Position numbers and translations under genes: made by a program
The notes under the pieces: generated by a model
Databases searched by the model: none
Seen by the model: only the letters and a program-made list of their open reading frames with translations
Told to the model about the DNA's origin: nothing
From: Paracoccaceae bacterium
GTDB taxonomy: Bacteria; Pseudomonadota; Alphaproteobacteria; Rhodobacterales; Rhodobacteraceae
Reading direction: 5' to 3'
Length of the DNA: 64,000 nucleotides
Assembly: GCA_024639125.1 (NCBI GenBank)
Contig: JAHEJA010000011.1
Span: forward strand, 1-64,000
Shown: positions 29,101-38,720 of the stretch, in pieces
Layout of the letters: each line of letters begins with the position of its first letter
Position numbering within the stretch: position 1 is the first letter of the stretch

Positions 29101-30512
29101 AGGCGATCCCCGAACAAATATTCCGCTGCACGATCTAGACGAATATGCGCGATCCCTTTGCCGTGTCGTAATGCACTTGGGGGCGGGGCAAACCGCATGG
29201 CGGAAAATTCACCGTTCAACCATGTGTCCGGCAAATCATGCGTTTGCGTGAGAACCTGTTGCGGATCATCAGGCAACGTGCCGGCATAAAACACCGCCTG
29301 CTTGCCTGTTTCAAGTAGGGTGCCGCGCACGCAGTCCACGTCGTTTCCTTGGTGGTTTCTGGTTTCTTCTGTTGTGCTGCGCACGCTTGCAAGTGACAGG
29401 GCAAGGGTTTGCGCCCCTTTAAACCGTGCTGCGCGCGCGGCATCATCCGTAAGAGCCTGCATCATTGCATTGAGTTGCGCATGTTGGTTTTGGTGTAAAT
29501 GATCGGCTTTGGTCGCTGTGAACAATATGCGATCAACACGCGCCCCCATTATCAAACGCGACAGTGTCGAATTTTTGCCGGGTCGAAAGGCTGCCAAAAT
29601 ATCACGCATGGTGCGGCGCAGGTCTTCGATTGCGCGCGGCCCGTTATGCAAAGCACCAAGCACATCGACCAAAACAATTTGGCGATCAATGCGTGAAAAA
29701 TGATCACGGAAAAATGGACGCACGACATTGGATTTATAGGCCTCGTAGCGGCGTTTGAATTCACGTGCCAAACTGGTGCGGGCTGTTTTGCCTTCGATGA
29801 TCAACGGCGCAAAAGTTAATACAGGTGACCCCACAAGATCCCCCGGTAACAAGAACCGCCCGGGCGTCAAATCACTATAGCCGTCTTGTCTTGCTGCATT
29901 CAAATAAGCGGTAAATTCGGCTGTAAGCGATTTCGCCAAGGTTTCATCCAAGGGGGTGTCACCGTCAATGCCATCTAGCCGCGCAAGATAGGCTTTGGCA
30001 CTATCGCGGTAGGATAATCGCGCTAATGTGTCTTGGGACCATTCTTCATAGGTTTTGTCCAAAAGCGACAAATCCAAGAGCCATTCACCAGGATAGTCGA
30101 TAATATCAAGATGTTGCACATAGGATGTTCTAAGCCCCGCGAGCATGCCTTGGGGTTTGATTTTCAGCGACACGCGCAGTTGACTGATGGTTTTGGTATT
30201 GTCAGGCCAACGAGGAGTCGCGGCGGTCAAAGCCGCAAGATTGCCTTCATAGTCAAATCGCGCAATTGTATCATTGGGCTGTGGTTGTAAAAACGCGGTT
30301 TCAATGCGTCCCTGCGCCATTGCATGCAATTGTGCCATGCGCCCCTGTTCCAAGAGATTGGCCACCAAGGACGTAATGAAAACAGTTTTCCCAGATCGCG
30401 CCAATCCCGTAATGCCTAATCGTATAGGTGCGCCAAAGAGGGTGTCGCTAATTTGTCCGCTGGCTGCACCTAGAGTATCCCCAACGGTGCGTGCCAAAGT
30501 ATTTATGACCAA
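29097..30512 (-). CDS. ycjX: YcjX-family P-loop protein (DUF463)
   Basis: A 471-residue nucleotide-binding protein. The P loop GLARSGKTVFITSL is at residues about 35-48 and the family-specific IDYPGEWLLDL and RQIVLVDVLGALHNG are present. YcjX in enterobacteria is part of the phage-shock region; its function is not settled. The start is TTG 30512, supported by GGAGGG seven bases upstream, and no nearby ATG fits. It heads a three-gene operon with a GNAT and the DUF697 protein. Confidence 0.88.
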   Translation of the reverse strand: MVINTLARTVGDTLGAASGQISDTLFGAPIRLGITGLARSGKTVFITSLVANLLEQGRMAQLHAMAQGRIETAFLQPQPNDTIARFDYEGNLAALTAATPRWPDNTKTISQLRVSLKIKPQGMLAGLRTSYVQHLDIIDYPGEWLLDLSLLDKTYEEWSQDTLARLSYRDSAKAYLARLDGIDGDTPLDETLAKSLTAEFTAYLNAARQDGYSDLTPGRFLLPGDLVGSPVLTFAPLIIEGKTARTSLAREFKRRYEAYKSNVVRPFFRDHFSRIDRQIVLVDVLGALHNGPRAIEDLRRTMRDILAAFRPGKNSTLSRLIMGARVDRILFTATKADHLHQNQHAQLNAMMQALTDDAARAARFKGAQTLALSLASVRSTTEETRNHQGNDVDCVRGTLLETGKQAVFYAGTLPDDPQQVLTQTHDLPDTWLNGEFSAMRFAPPPSALRHGKGIAHIRLDRAAEYLFGDRL

Positions 30513-30631
30513 ATCGATCCCTCCAGTGATTAGCCTTAAGGTAAGTTGCCCCGCGCAAAATTACTAGATTGCTTAACGGGGAATTAACAAAAGCACTTTC
30601 CCATGCGGTTGTTTTGTTTTATCTCGAAGCT

Positions 30632-31402
30632 ATGCCACGCTATGCCTTGAAAGTTGAATATCACGGAGCGCCTTTTGCCGGTTGGCAACGTCAGGCGGAT
30701 CAACCCTCGGTTCAGGGGGCGATAGAAGACGCGTTGGCCAAACTTGAACCACGTGCGCATACGATTGCCGCTGCTGGGCGCACAGATGCAGGTGTCCATG
30801 CCACCGCTCAGGTGGCGCAGTGTGATATGGAAAAAGACTGGGATCCCTTTCGACTTAGCGAGGCATTGAATTTTCATCTCAAGCCTTTGCCTGTGTCTAT
30901 TGTCGATTGTGCGCAAGTTGACGATGACTGGCATGCGCGATTTACAGCTTTTGAACGCCGCTATGTGTTCCGGCTTTTGTGCCGACGCGCGCCGTCTACA
31001 CATGACAAAGGGTTGGTTTGGCAGGTCAATCATATGCTTGACCTAGACGCCATGCAGCAAGGCGCGGCGCATTTGCTTGGGCATCATGATTTTACAACCT
31101 TTCGATCTTCTATTTGTCAGGCCAACAGCCCGGTTAAATCATTGGATGCCTTGGATATTGAACTTATTGATGGATGGTCTGGGCCCGAATTTCGGTTTTA
31201 TGTGCGTGCGCGTAGCTTTTTGCACAACCAAGTGCGCAGCTTCGTGGGAACGCTTGAACGGGTCGGGGCCGGTGCATGGGATCCGATTGATGTAAAACAC
31301 GCGCTTGACGCCTGTGATCGCGCAGCCTGTGGGCCAGTTTCCCCGCCCCAAGGGCTATACCTCGCGGGGGTTGGCTATCCCTCTGATCCTTTTGCGTCAT
31401 GA
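30632..31402 (+). CDS. truA: tRNA pseudouridine(38-40) synthase
   Basis: A 256-residue enzyme that isomerises uridines 38-40 in the anticodon arm. The catalytic Asp is in [15 protein letters not shown] and the opening [21 protein letters not shown] is the TruA N terminus. ATG 30632 is chosen on that alignment; the reading frame extends up to 30569. Its 3' end overlaps a convergent Nudix gene by 28 bases. Confidence 0.97.
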   Translation: MPRYALKVEYHGAPFAGWQRQADQPSVQGAIEDALAKLEPRAHTIAAAGRTDAGVHATAQVAQCDMEKDWDPFRLSEALNFHLKPLPVSIVDCAQVDDDWHARFTAFERRYVFRLLCRRAPSTHDKGLVWQVNHMLDLDAMQQGAAHLLGHHDFTTFRSSICQANSPVKSLDALDIELIDGWSGPEFRFYVRARSFLHNQVRSFVGTLERVGAGAWDPIDVKHALDACDRAACGPVSPPQGLYLAGVGYPSDPFAS

Positions 31403-31866
31403 TAGTCGATTAGGAATTTTGATTTCCGCATGCCGCGGATTATCTTGGCTAATCCTTCGTCGCTTAGGTATTTTTCGGCCTTGCGCTGAGATACCCAGCG
31501 CACTTTACGTTGACCTTTTTCCGGAAAGCGTTTTGCCAATTTATGGGTTTCCAACAAAAACACCACGGTTTGCGTGTTTTTGAAACGCTTCTTTTTAGTG
31601 CGTTTTTTATAGTAAAACGTTCCTACATGCGGCGTTGGTGTGTTTCTTTTAGCAATGACACCGGCTTCTTCCCATGCTTCGATTGTTGCGGCGGCTGCAT
31701 GGGTTTTGCCAGTCATGGGCCAGCCTTTGGGGATGATCCATCGCTTGGTTTCGCGACTTGTGATCATTAGAATACGGGGCTTGCCATTCTTTTTCCAACG
31801 CACACACATAGCCGCCACTTGCAAGAGCGGGACATCAAATTTTGAATGTAAGTCTTTGTGTGTCAT
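31375..31866 (-). CDS. Nudix hydrolase (diphosphoinositol-phosphate hydrolase-like)
   Basis: A 163-residue hydrolase. The Nudix box reads [23 protein letters not shown], with the EAWEEAG core in place of the usual REXXEEXG; the two metal-binding glutamates are kept. The preceding RWIIPKGWP and the following [16 protein letters not shown] recall the DIPP-type branch that acts on nucleoside or inositol polyphosphates. Very basic C-terminal half. The substrate is uncertain. Confidence 0.85.
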   Translation of the reverse strand: MTHKDLHSKFDVPLLQVAAMCVRWKKNGKPRILMITSRETKRWIIPKGWPMTGKTHAAAATIEAWEEAGVIAKRNTPTPHVGTFYYKKRTKKKRFKNTQTVVFLLETHKLAKRFPEKGQRKVRWVSQRKAEKYLSDEGLAKIIRGMRKSKFLIDYHDAKGSEG

Positions 31867-31930
31867 AAAGAAATGTAACCGATTTATGACATTTGTAATT
31901 CAGCATCGCTGAAATGAAAAGCAAATAGCG

Positions 31931-34369
31931 CTAGGGTTGCACGCGTCGTTTCGCGCGCAGGGTTGGATCGGCCTGTGTTGGGTCTTCTGGCCACGGGTGT
32001 CTTGGATAGCGGCCGCGCATGTCTTTGCGCACATCGGCGTAACTGCTTGCCCAAAAACCGGGAATGTCCATCGTTGTTTGCAAAGGGCGTCCGGCTGGCG
32101 ACAAAAGCGTCACCCTCAGAGGGGTGTGTCCCACCGTTGGGTGGGTGGTTTGCCCAAACATTTCTTGTAACCGCAACTCGATTGTTGGGTGATCGCCATC
32201 ATAATCAATCGGGATTTTACGCCCCAAGGGGGTCGTGAAATGGGCCGGTGCAATTTGATCCAGACGCTGCATTTGATCCCAATCCAAACGTGATCGCAGC
32301 GGTTCCAAGAGATCAAATTTTTTCCAATCCTCCGCAGATTTAACCCCAGAAAGATACGGGGCGAGCCAATCATCAATGCTATCAAGCAACGTTGGGAGGC
32401 TGACATCAGGGAAATCTTGCCCCCCTAACATGACGCGTGCAACGAACCGCTTGGCTGCCGGAGTCAAGGTGATCCCCAAATCGCGCACACCGTCAAGCAT
32501 CGCCTTTAGAATAGCACTGTCGCTTGCATCCTTCCAAATACGGTCGTCCAAAACGATGCTGCCTAATCTTTCTTGTTGGCGTGCAACGACGCGACGGTCA
32601 CGTTTCGACCATTCGCAATGGTTGATCCAATGAATGTCCCTTTCAAACAGGCTGCGAATTTCGCCGATTGAAATAGGGATAGCTTGGCGTATTTTGGCTT
32701 CTCTTGGGTTGCCATCCAAATCAGTCGCCACCAGAAAGCGCTCGCCGGCAAGCGTATCGCTTTGATCTAACACTGCGCCTTTGCCACCGCTTAGAACATA
32801 GCGCGGTTCGCTTCCTTTACGGCGCATCCCGATACGATCGGGATAGGCCAATGCAGCCATTTGTGCAAAGCTCAGGTCACTGTTGGATGTGGTGAATTTT
32901 TCCAGCCGTTTTGCATCGGTTTTGATCCGTTCAAGTCCAGCGCGATTAACCGTATAAGGGCGTCGCGACAAAAAGGATTTGGTGTCCGCTATGGCTTCGA
33001 TCCGCAAATTTATATCCGACGGCGCATCACGGGACAGAGGATCCCGTTCGTTCAAAAGCGCCGCAAGCTGGGCGGATTTTGGTCCGGACAGGTTAAGCAT
33101 ATGCCCAAGACGTGGATGTACCGGCATTTTCGCAAGGCGACGCCCATGATCGGTGATGCGTCCGGATACATCGAGCGCACCAAGAGTGATCAAAAGCGTT
33201 TTTGCATCATCAAACGGACCTTGAGGGGGCTGGGTTAAAAACGCCAAATCGTCTGGGGCGGCCCCCCACATCGCAAGCTCTAAAACCAATCCCGTTAAAT
33301 CAGCGGTTTCAATTTCTGCGGGGGCAAAATGGGGCAATGTGCCTTCTTCTGCTTTGGACCAGGTTTTATAGCACCATCCCGCCGCAACACGGCCTGCGCG
33401 ACCTTGGCGTTGGGTGGCTTCTGCTTTGCTGACGCGTTCGGTGATCAAACGGGTCATGCCCGTGCCGATGTCAAACCGTGCCCGACGTGCAAGCCCGGAA
33501 TCGATTACAACCCGTATATCCGCAATCGTCAAAGACGTTTCGGCAATCGATGTCGCAAGAACAATTTTGCGCCCAGTGTCCACGGGGGCAATCGCCGCAC
33601 GTTGTTGTGCAAAGGGCAATGCGCCATAGAGCGGAAGCACATGACAGGTATCTTCAAACTGTCCTTTGAGCCGCGCCTGTACTTGGTGGATTTCACGTTC
33701 TCCGGGAAGAAACACCAAAATTCCACCGTCGTGAGCCTGTGCCGCTTCGGTTATTGTTTGCGCGACAATGGCATCCAAACGGTCAAATTTTGCCATAGGA
33801 CGATCCCGCCAAATTGGGGTGACGGCGAAACTTTGGCCTTGGGATACGATAATCGGCGCGTCATCCAAGAGACGCGCAATAGGACCCGCATCCAAGGTTG
33901 CGGACATCACCAAAATGATTAAATCCTCGCGCAATGCTGATTTGGCTTCTAGGCATAGTGCGAGGCCCAAATCCGCATTCAACGATCGTTCGTGAAACTC
34001 ATCGAAAATGACGCAGCCGACCTCTGTTAGCTCGGGGTCATCTTGCAACATGCGCGTTAGAATGCCTTCGGTCACGACCTCGATTTTGGTAGAGTTGGAT
34101 ATTTTGCTTTCGCCTTTGATCCGATACCCCACGGTTTGCCCAATAGGTTCGTTCAATGTTTGTGCCATGCGTTCAGCCGCTGCGCGCGCAGCTAGGCGGC
34201 GAGGCTCTAGCATGATGATTTTACCCTTCGGTAAGGCGGCTTGGTGGACAGCTAGGGGAACAAATGTGGTTTTGCCGGCACCCGGCGGCGCACAGAGCAC
34301 AGCCCGCCCCTGTTGCGCAAGAGCAGTAACAAGGTCATCTATTACGTCATGAATCGGTAGCTGTGTCAC
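31931..34369 (-). CDS. hrpB: ATP-dependent helicase HrpB
   Basis: An 812-residue DEAH-box-like helicase. Motifs in order: APPGAGKTTFVPLA (Walker A), FDEFHERSLNADLGL (DEFH, motif II), VMSATLDA (motif III) and QRQGRAGRVAAGWCYK (motif VI), then a C-terminal HrpB domain. The RNA or DNA substrate in bacteria is unclear. The start is GTG 34369, with AAAGG five bases ahead and seven bases after the DUF3108 stop; the longer frame to 34459 would run 83 bases into that gene. Confidence 0.95.
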   Translation of the reverse strand: MTQLPIHDVIDDLVTALAQQGRAVLCAPPGAGKTTFVPLAVHQAALPKGKIIMLEPRRLAARAAAERMAQTLNEPIGQTVGYRIKGESKISNSTKIEVVTEGILTRMLQDDPELTEVGCVIFDEFHERSLNADLGLALCLEAKSALREDLIILVMSATLDAGPIARLLDDAPIIVSQGQSFAVTPIWRDRPMAKFDRLDAIVAQTITEAAQAHDGGILVFLPGEREIHQVQARLKGQFEDTCHVLPLYGALPFAQQRAAIAPVDTGRKIVLATSIAETSLTIADIRVVIDSGLARRARFDIGTGMTRLITERVSKAEATQRQGRAGRVAAGWCYKTWSKAEEGTLPHFAPAEIETADLTGLVLELAMWGAAPDDLAFLTQPPQGPFDDAKTLLITLGALDVSGRITDHGRRLAKMPVHPRLGHMLNLSGPKSAQLAALLNERDPLSRDAPSDINLRIEAIADTKSFLSRRPYTVNRAGLERIKTDAKRLEKFTTSNSDLSFAQMAALAYPDRIGMRRKGSEPRYVLSGGKGAVLDQSDTLAGERFLVATDLDGNPREAKIRQAIPISIGEIRSLFERDIHWINHCEWSKRDRRVVARQQERLGSIVLDDRIWKDASDSAILKAMLDGVRDLGITLTPAAKRFVARVMLGGQDFPDVSLPTLLDSIDDWLAPYLSGVKSAEDWKKFDLLEPLRSRLDWDQMQRLDQIAPAHFTTPLGRKIPIDYDGDHPTIELRLQEMFGQTTHPTVGHTPLRVTLLSPAGRPLQTTMDIPGFWASSYADVRKDMRGRYPRHPWPEDPTQADPTLRAKRRVQP

Positions 34370-34376
34370 ATCACCT

Positions 34377-35096
34377 TTATTGACGAACAAACCGCGCGCG
34401 TCCACGCAATGTTGATACATCAAATTCGGAAACTTGGTATTTTCCCGATTTATTCGCATAAGTTACCGAAAATGGAAAATTGCGGCCTTCGGATAGTTCG
34501 CGGTTTGAAAACCCTTCGACGCGCTTATAAAGCCCTTTGCAGGTCAGCCCATTTTCAGATTTACTAGGTGAGCCAACGGTTATTTGCACACGACGCGCAC
34601 CGTCGAACATATCGAAATTTGTTTGGCAAACGGTGCTGTCTTTTTTGTCGTTAAGCACAATTGAAATCGCAGTCATTGGATCAACTGTACCTTTTTGCTG
34701 TGCGGGATCCGCCCAAAAGGGTTTTGGAAGTTTGCGTTCAGAAACTTTGGGGATGCCATTTGAATAGCTGATCGTCTTTTCGCTTTGACGCCGCCCTGTG
34801 TCGGACTCTTCGCGATAGGCTCTGGGCGCATATGTGCCTTTGGATAGGGTGCCGGATGTGCTTGCGGTGAATTTATATTTAGCAAGTGCGCCAATAATCC
34901 CTGTCGATTGGATGATACCAGACGCGCTATAGTTTGATCCACTTTCCGAATAGGCGTATTTCAATTGTCCAGCTTTGATCCCACGTAAATAAATATTGAA
35001 CGTACTGGACGTGGTTTCTGCAAACGCTGATGACCCAAAGGTTATCGCAAGACCGGCCAAAATTGATTTCACGAATTTAGTCTTTTTTTGCATCAT
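34377..35096 (-). CDS. DUF3108 periplasmic protein
   Basis: A 239-residue exported protein with a Sec signal peptide (KKTKFVKSILAGLAITFGSSAFA). The mature part is beta-rich, with YLRGIKAGQLKYAYSESG and DPMTAISIVLNDKK matching the DUF3108 pattern as I recall it. Function unknown; lipoprotein-like binding folds are suspected for the family. ATG 35096 follows GGAAAGTGGG; the next codon is also ATG. Its start region overlaps nothing once meaB is taken from 35208. Confidence 0.75.
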   Translation of the reverse strand: MMQKKTKFVKSILAGLAITFGSSAFAETTSSTFNIYLRGIKAGQLKYAYSESGSNYSASGIIQSTGIIGALAKYKFTASTSGTLSKGTYAPRAYREESDTGRRQSEKTISYSNGIPKVSERKLPKPFWADPAQQKGTVDPMTAISIVLNDKKDSTVCQTNFDMFDGARRVQITVGSPSKSENGLTCKGLYKRVEGFSNRELSEGRNFPFSVTYANKSGKYQVSEFDVSTLRGRARFVRQ

Positions 35097-35207
35097 CCCA
35101 CTTTCCATGGCCGTGTTGGTCTGGACTTTTCCTGTATAAACAAGGCAAGAAAAGGGGCAAAAGGTCAACGGTACCTAAAACTCTTTGCGGAAAGCTGCCG
35201 AATACAC

Positions 35208-36188
35208 ATGCAACAGATCCAAGTCACTGCTGAAAAAATCCTAAACGGAGATCGCCGAAGTTTATCGCGGGCCATTACGTTGGTCGAAAGCAGTCGCGCC
35301 GATCACCAAGAGCAAGCTGCACAGTTGATCGCCGAGCTGTCCAAGTCAAAGAGAACGGCTTTGCGCATTGGCTTGTCCGGGACTCCGGGGGTTGGGAAAT
35401 CCACATTTATCGAAGCGTTTGGTATGCAACTTGTGGCTCTGGGTCTTAGGGTTGCGGTGCTTGCGGTTGATCCAAGTTCGGCACGGTCTGGGGGATCTAT
35501 TCTAGGCGATAAAACCCGAATGGATTATTTGTCACGCGAAGCAAATGCCTTTATCCGTCCGTCGCCTTCACAAACACATTTAGGCGGCGTGGCACGACGC
35601 ACACGCGAAGCGGTTACGCTCTGCGAGGCGGCGCAGTTTGATGTTGTTCTGATTGAAACAGTTGGGGTCGGGCAATCCGAAACCATCGTGGCAGAAATGT
35701 CTGATTTGTTTGTTCTGCTTTTGGCACCTGCGGGTGGGGACGAACTTCAGGGTGTGAAGCGTGGTATAATGGAAATGGCGGATATTATCTTGGTGAATAA
35801 AGCCGATGGTGATCTAAAACCTGCGGCAACCCGGACCTGTGCGGATTACGCCGGGGCTTTGCGTTTATTGCGAAAGCGCCCCCAGGACCCCGACGGTTTC
35901 CCGATGGCAATGACGGTTTCTGCCGTTACGCAAAATGGATTAGAGGATGCTTGGCAAAAAATGCAAGACCTATCCAATTGGCGCAAAGAAACCGGAAAAT
36001 TTGATGAAATCAGACAATCGCAAGCGCGGTTTTGGTTCCAAGAAGATTTAAAGCAGGGGTTATTGTCGGTGTTGCGACAACCAGAGATCGTTAAATTGAC
36101 CCAGAAAATGGCCGACGATGTAGCCAAAGGCGACCTTGCGCCAGCGGCTGCGGCACAACGGGTTATTCAAACCATCCAGGGTCAATGA
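35208..36188 (+). CDS. meaB: Methylmalonyl-CoA mutase-associated GTPase MeaB (ArgK family)
   Basis: A 326-residue G3E-family GTPase that loads and protects adenosylcobalamin in methylmalonyl-CoA mutase. The P loop GLSGTPGVGKSTFIE, the switch region VLAVDPSSARSGGSILGDKTRM and LVNKADGD (NKxD) are complete. The mutase gene is not in the window. ATG 35208 was chosen; the frame opens from 35088 but with no conservation. Divergent from the DUF3108 gene. Confidence 0.93.
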   Translation: MQQIQVTAEKILNGDRRSLSRAITLVESSRADHQEQAAQLIAELSKSKRTALRIGLSGTPGVGKSTFIEAFGMQLVALGLRVAVLAVDPSSARSGGSILGDKTRMDYLSREANAFIRPSPSQTHLGGVARRTREAVTLCEAAQFDVVLIETVGVGQSETIVAEMSDLFVLLLAPAGGDELQGVKRGIMEMADIILVNKADGDLKPAATRTCADYAGALRLLRKRPQDPDGFPMAMTVSAVTQNGLEDAWQKMQDLSNWRKETGKFDEIRQSQARFWFQEDLKQGLLSVLRQPEIVKLTQKMADDVAKGDLAPAAAAQRVIQTIQGQ

Positions 36189-36366
36189 CGATTCGATCCT
36201 GACAATGGATATTCTGCCGCCTAATGTCCGAAACCGCATAGGAGCGCGTGGTTTCAGCGCAAAAGATATTTATTTCGTGACCAAACCCTGAAAATAGCAT
36301 CGCGGGGCGCTTGACGATCATGTGCTTTGCGCCTAGAAGCAGCAAACCAATTTTGGCGCAGCACAT
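36163..36366 (-). CDS. Short unassigned reading frame between meaB and rpmB
   Basis: A possible 67-residue protein (MCCAKIGLLLLGAKHMIVKRP at its start is within this frame) with AAAGGCGCC six bases before ATG 36366. It overlaps the end of meaB by 26 bases. Codon choice looks plausible but I recognise no family, and a GGCGC/GCGCC hairpin with a T-tract (36355-36379) falls over its start on the other strand. It may be spurious. Confidence 0.25.
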   Translation of the reverse strand: MCCAKIGLLLLGAKHMIVKRPAMLFSGFGHEINIFCAETTRSYAVSDIRRQNIHCQDRIVIDPGWFE

Positions 36367-36432
36367 GCGGCGCCTTTTTATATAAGTAGGTGTCAGGGAT
36401 GCCTGCTGTAGACAAAACAAGAGGTATCTGAC

Positions 36433-36723
36433 ATGTCGCGCCGCTGCGAACTTACTGGAAAAGGCCCGATGACTGGCAACAATGTCAGCCACGCCAACAA
36501 CAAAACACGTCGTCGTTTTTTGCCAAACTTGAATGACGTAACTTTGCAGTCCGAAACGCTAGGTCGTTCGGTTAAATTGCGCATCTCTGCGTCTGCATTG
36601 CGTACTGTCGACCACCGTGGTGGTTTGGATGCATTCTTGGCCAAAGCGAAAGACATTGAGCTTTCTTCAAATGCTCTTAAAATCAAAAAAGAAATCGCAA
36701 AAGCCCAAGCTGCAACAGCCTAA
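36433..36723 (+). CDS. rpmB: 50S ribosomal protein L28
   Basis: A 96-residue ribosomal protein. It begins [20 protein letters not shown], the L28 signature, followed by [17 protein letters not shown]. The bacterial CxxC-type zinc pair is not apparent, consistent with a zinc-independent form. It stands alone and ends at a strong terminator. Confidence 0.98.
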   Translation: MSRRCELTGKGPMTGNNVSHANNKTRRRFLPNLNDVTLQSETLGRSVKLRISASALRTVDHRGGLDAFLAKAKDIELSSNALKIKKEIAKAQAATA

Positions 36724-36747
36724 GCCCTGCGACATTTGATCGATTTG

Positions 36748-36778
36748 AAAACCCTGTCCAAATAAGGCAGGGTTTTTT
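36748..36778 (+). terminator. Intrinsic terminator of rpmB
   Basis: AAAACCCTG pairs with CAGGGTTTT across an 11-base loop and runs into further T residues, 25 bases after the stop. Confidence 0.9.
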
Positions 36779-36799
36779 CATATCTAATCGGGAACAAAA

Positions 36800-37156
36800 G
36801 TGATCTTTGGTAAAATCATAAACGTGCTTCGGGTGTCTTTGATCCTGCTGACAGTTTTGTCAGGTCAGGGCATCGCGCAAATGCGTGGGACATCGGATGT
36901 TGCCGGTGTTATGGTTTTATGCACGGGGACCGGTGCCAAAACTGTTTTGGTCGATGCGGATGGTCAGCCGATTGATCCCCAACCGGTTTGCCCCGATTGT
37001 ATTGTTACTTTTGCCTTGGCTTCGGATCTAAGCCAGATTGATCCGATTTCCCGTGGGTTCCGTCCTGTCCTTGCGAATTGGGCGACCTCTGCGCTCGCGT
37101 GGACTGTTTTGGTTGAAACACCGCCGGCGCGCGGACCACCTTTGATGTTTGGTTAA
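36800..37156 (+). CDS. Small exported protein, DUF2946-like
   Basis: A 118-residue protein with an N-terminal hydrophobic segment (VLRVSLILLTVLSGQGIAQM) that acts as signal peptide or anchor. The pattern MVLCTGTGAKTVLVDADGQP then VCPDCIV resembles DUF2946 proteins, which carry such C-x-x-C pairs and often lie beside copper genes; I could not check this. GGGAAC precedes GTG 36800. Thirty-five bases downstream comes a PCu(A)C copper chaperone, so metal handling is likely. Confidence 0.55.
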   Translation: MIFGKIINVLRVSLILLTVLSGQGIAQMRGTSDVAGVMVLCTGTGAKTVLVDADGQPIDPQPVCPDCIVTFALASDLSQIDPISRGFRPVLANWATSALAWTVLVETPPARGPPLMFG

Positions 37157-37191
37157 CTTACAACTGAAATTCACATCAAAGGACATGAAAA

Positions 37192-37680
37192 ATGAACATC
37201 CTAAAAACTACTTTCGTTGCGGCCTCAGCTGCTTTCCTAATGTCATCTGCATCTTTTGCAGCAGATATCATGATCAAAGACGCCTATGCACGCTCGGCGA
37301 CCACGATTTCGAAATCTGGCGCGGCGTTCATGGTTATTGAAAACCATGCAATGGCTGAGGATCGGTTGATCGCAGCACGCTCTGACATTGCCAAAAAAGT
37401 CGAACTTCATACACATATGAAGACTGACGAGGGTGTCATGCGCATGATGCATGTTCCCGAGGGGTTTGTCATTCCTTCACACGGTAGCCATGCCTTGGCC
37501 CGGGGCGCGGATCACGTGATGTTTATGGGGCTAAATGCGCCGATGCTTCAAGGGGACACGTTTACCCTTACCTTGGTATTCGAAAATGCCGGAGAAATCG
37601 AAGTGACGGTTCCTGTTGATCTTGAACGCCAAGATGGCATGATGATGAAAATGGACAACAGTCACGATCACGACAGCTAA
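37192..37680 (+). CDS. PCu(A)C periplasmic copper chaperone
   Basis: A 162-residue periplasmic protein that delivers Cu(I) to the CuA centre of cytochrome oxidase. A signal peptide (KTTFVAASAAFLMSSASFAA) leads to the copper pattern H-x-H-M...M...H...H-x-M, visible in VELHTHMKTDEGVMRMMH, then IPSHGSHALARGADHVMFMG. A His/Met/Asp-rich tail (MMMKMDNSHDHDS) may bind additional metal. Co-transcribed with the DUF2946-like gene and perhaps the phosphatase downstream. Confidence 0.92.
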   Translation: MNILKTTFVAASAAFLMSSASFAADIMIKDAYARSATTISKSGAAFMVIENHAMAEDRLIAARSDIAKKVELHTHMKTDEGVMRMMHVPEGFVIPSHGSHALARGADHVMFMGLNAPMLQGDTFTLTLVFENAGEIEVTVPVDLERQDGMMMKMDNSHDHDS

Positions 37681-37695
37681 AAAGGGGAGTGGCAG

Positions 37696-38154
37696 ATGAG
37701 AAAACAGGTATTATTTGTATGTCTGGGAAACATCTGCCGCTCACCGTCAGCCGAAGCAATTTTTCGGGATGCAATCGCGCTGAGTGGGCTTGATGTTGCT
37801 CATGACAGTGCGGGCACCAGCGGCTGGCACAAGGGCGAACCGCCCTATGGCCCAATGCAAGACGCCGCTTTGACGCGTGGGTTTGCGATGGCTGATTTGC
37901 GATCACGCCAAGTACGGAAAAGCGATTTTGATGACTTTGATGTGATTGTCGCGATGGATAAATCCAACCTGCATGATCTGATTGCGATGCGCCCGTCGTC
38001 TCAGTGTCGGGCCAATGTGGTGCTGATGGGGGATTACCTGGATGATCCAATTGAAAAGGGGTCAGATGTTCCCGACCCCTATTATACCCGCGATTTCGAC
38101 GCGACGCTGGATATGCTATCGCGTGCCATGTCCAATTTTATTGCAACACTTTAA
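37696..38154 (+). CDS. Low-molecular-weight protein-tyrosine phosphatase
   Basis: A 152-residue phosphatase with the catalytic P-loop CLGNICRSPSAEAIF (Cys9, Arg15) at the N terminus and the general-acid Asp in VPDPYYTRDF. Such enzymes dephosphorylate tyrosine kinases of capsule production or other targets; no kinase lies nearby. AAGGGGAGTGGCAG precedes ATG 37696, sixteen bases after the copper-chaperone stop. The stop overlaps the convergent DsrE-like stop by four bases. Confidence 0.92.
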   Translation: MRKQVLFVCLGNICRSPSAEAIFRDAIALSGLDVAHDSAGTSGWHKGEPPYGPMQDAALTRGFAMADLRSRQVRKSDFDDFDVIVAMDKSNLHDLIAMRPSSQCRANVVLMGDYLDDPIEKGSDVPDPYYTRDFDATLDMLSRAMSNFIATL

Positions 38155-38585
38155 GGGCGCACATAGGAGTAGCCGGCTTCTTGCAGCTCGATCAAGCGCA
38201 CGACACCAGAGCTGACGACATTTGCTTCGGACATCAGAGCCACTTCTTTGCCTGCCTTTTCGCTCATTTTCTTTAGCGTATTGCCACATGCCGCAAAGGT
38301 AAGGGTTTCCATTTCCAGTGACATTGTCGAAATGCGATCCGCGACTGGTGATTTGCCAGCGACATACATATTCAAGCCCGGTCCGTAAGCGACGATTTCA
38401 ATGTCAACGGTTTCGCCTTTTTGCGTATAATAGGAATGAACGTTCTGGGCGTTGTTCAACGCAAGGTTCATCACCGCTGGGTCATTTTCATCCACATGAA
38501 TAGCTAATTTATGTAGCGCACCTTCGGCAATTGCATAGCCAGCGGTCATAAGAACGGTTACAACCGAAATAAGTAGTTTTGTCAT
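38151..38585 (-). CDS. Exported DsrE-like protein
   Basis: A 144-residue protein with a signal peptide (KLLISVVTVLMTAGYAIAEG) and a DsrE/F-type fold suggested by LHKLAIHVDENDPAVMNLAL then VDIEIVAYGPGLNM and the cysteine in TFAACGNTLKKM. DsrE relatives carry sulfur as persulfide; the periplasmic forms have no settled role. A ribosome site AGGGAATTAACG precedes ATG 38585. Confidence 0.8.
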   Translation of the reverse strand: MTKLLISVVTVLMTAGYAIAEGALHKLAIHVDENDPAVMNLALNNAQNVHSYYTQKGETVDIEIVAYGPGLNMYVAGKSPVADRISTMSLEMETLTFAACGNTLKKMSEKAGKEVALMSEANVVSSGVVRLIELQEAGYSYVRP

Positions 38586-38720
38586 CGTTAATTCCCTGTT
38601 GTTTGATACGTTGGATAAAGGCCACCCTAAAGTAATGCGCCGTCATTCCAAGTTTCTTTTTCATAAGTGATCCAAAGGCAAACAAAAGTCGTAACAAGTC
38701 TATAACCCTTAGGAGGATAC

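Noticed and set aside
33329-33922. Plus-strand frame of 197 codons within hrpB
   Set aside because: It is antisense to conserved helicase motifs and has no ribosome site or family.
36196-36291. 28-codon plus-strand frame after meaB
   Set aside because: Too short, without ribosome site, and in conflict with the equally weak minus-strand frame.
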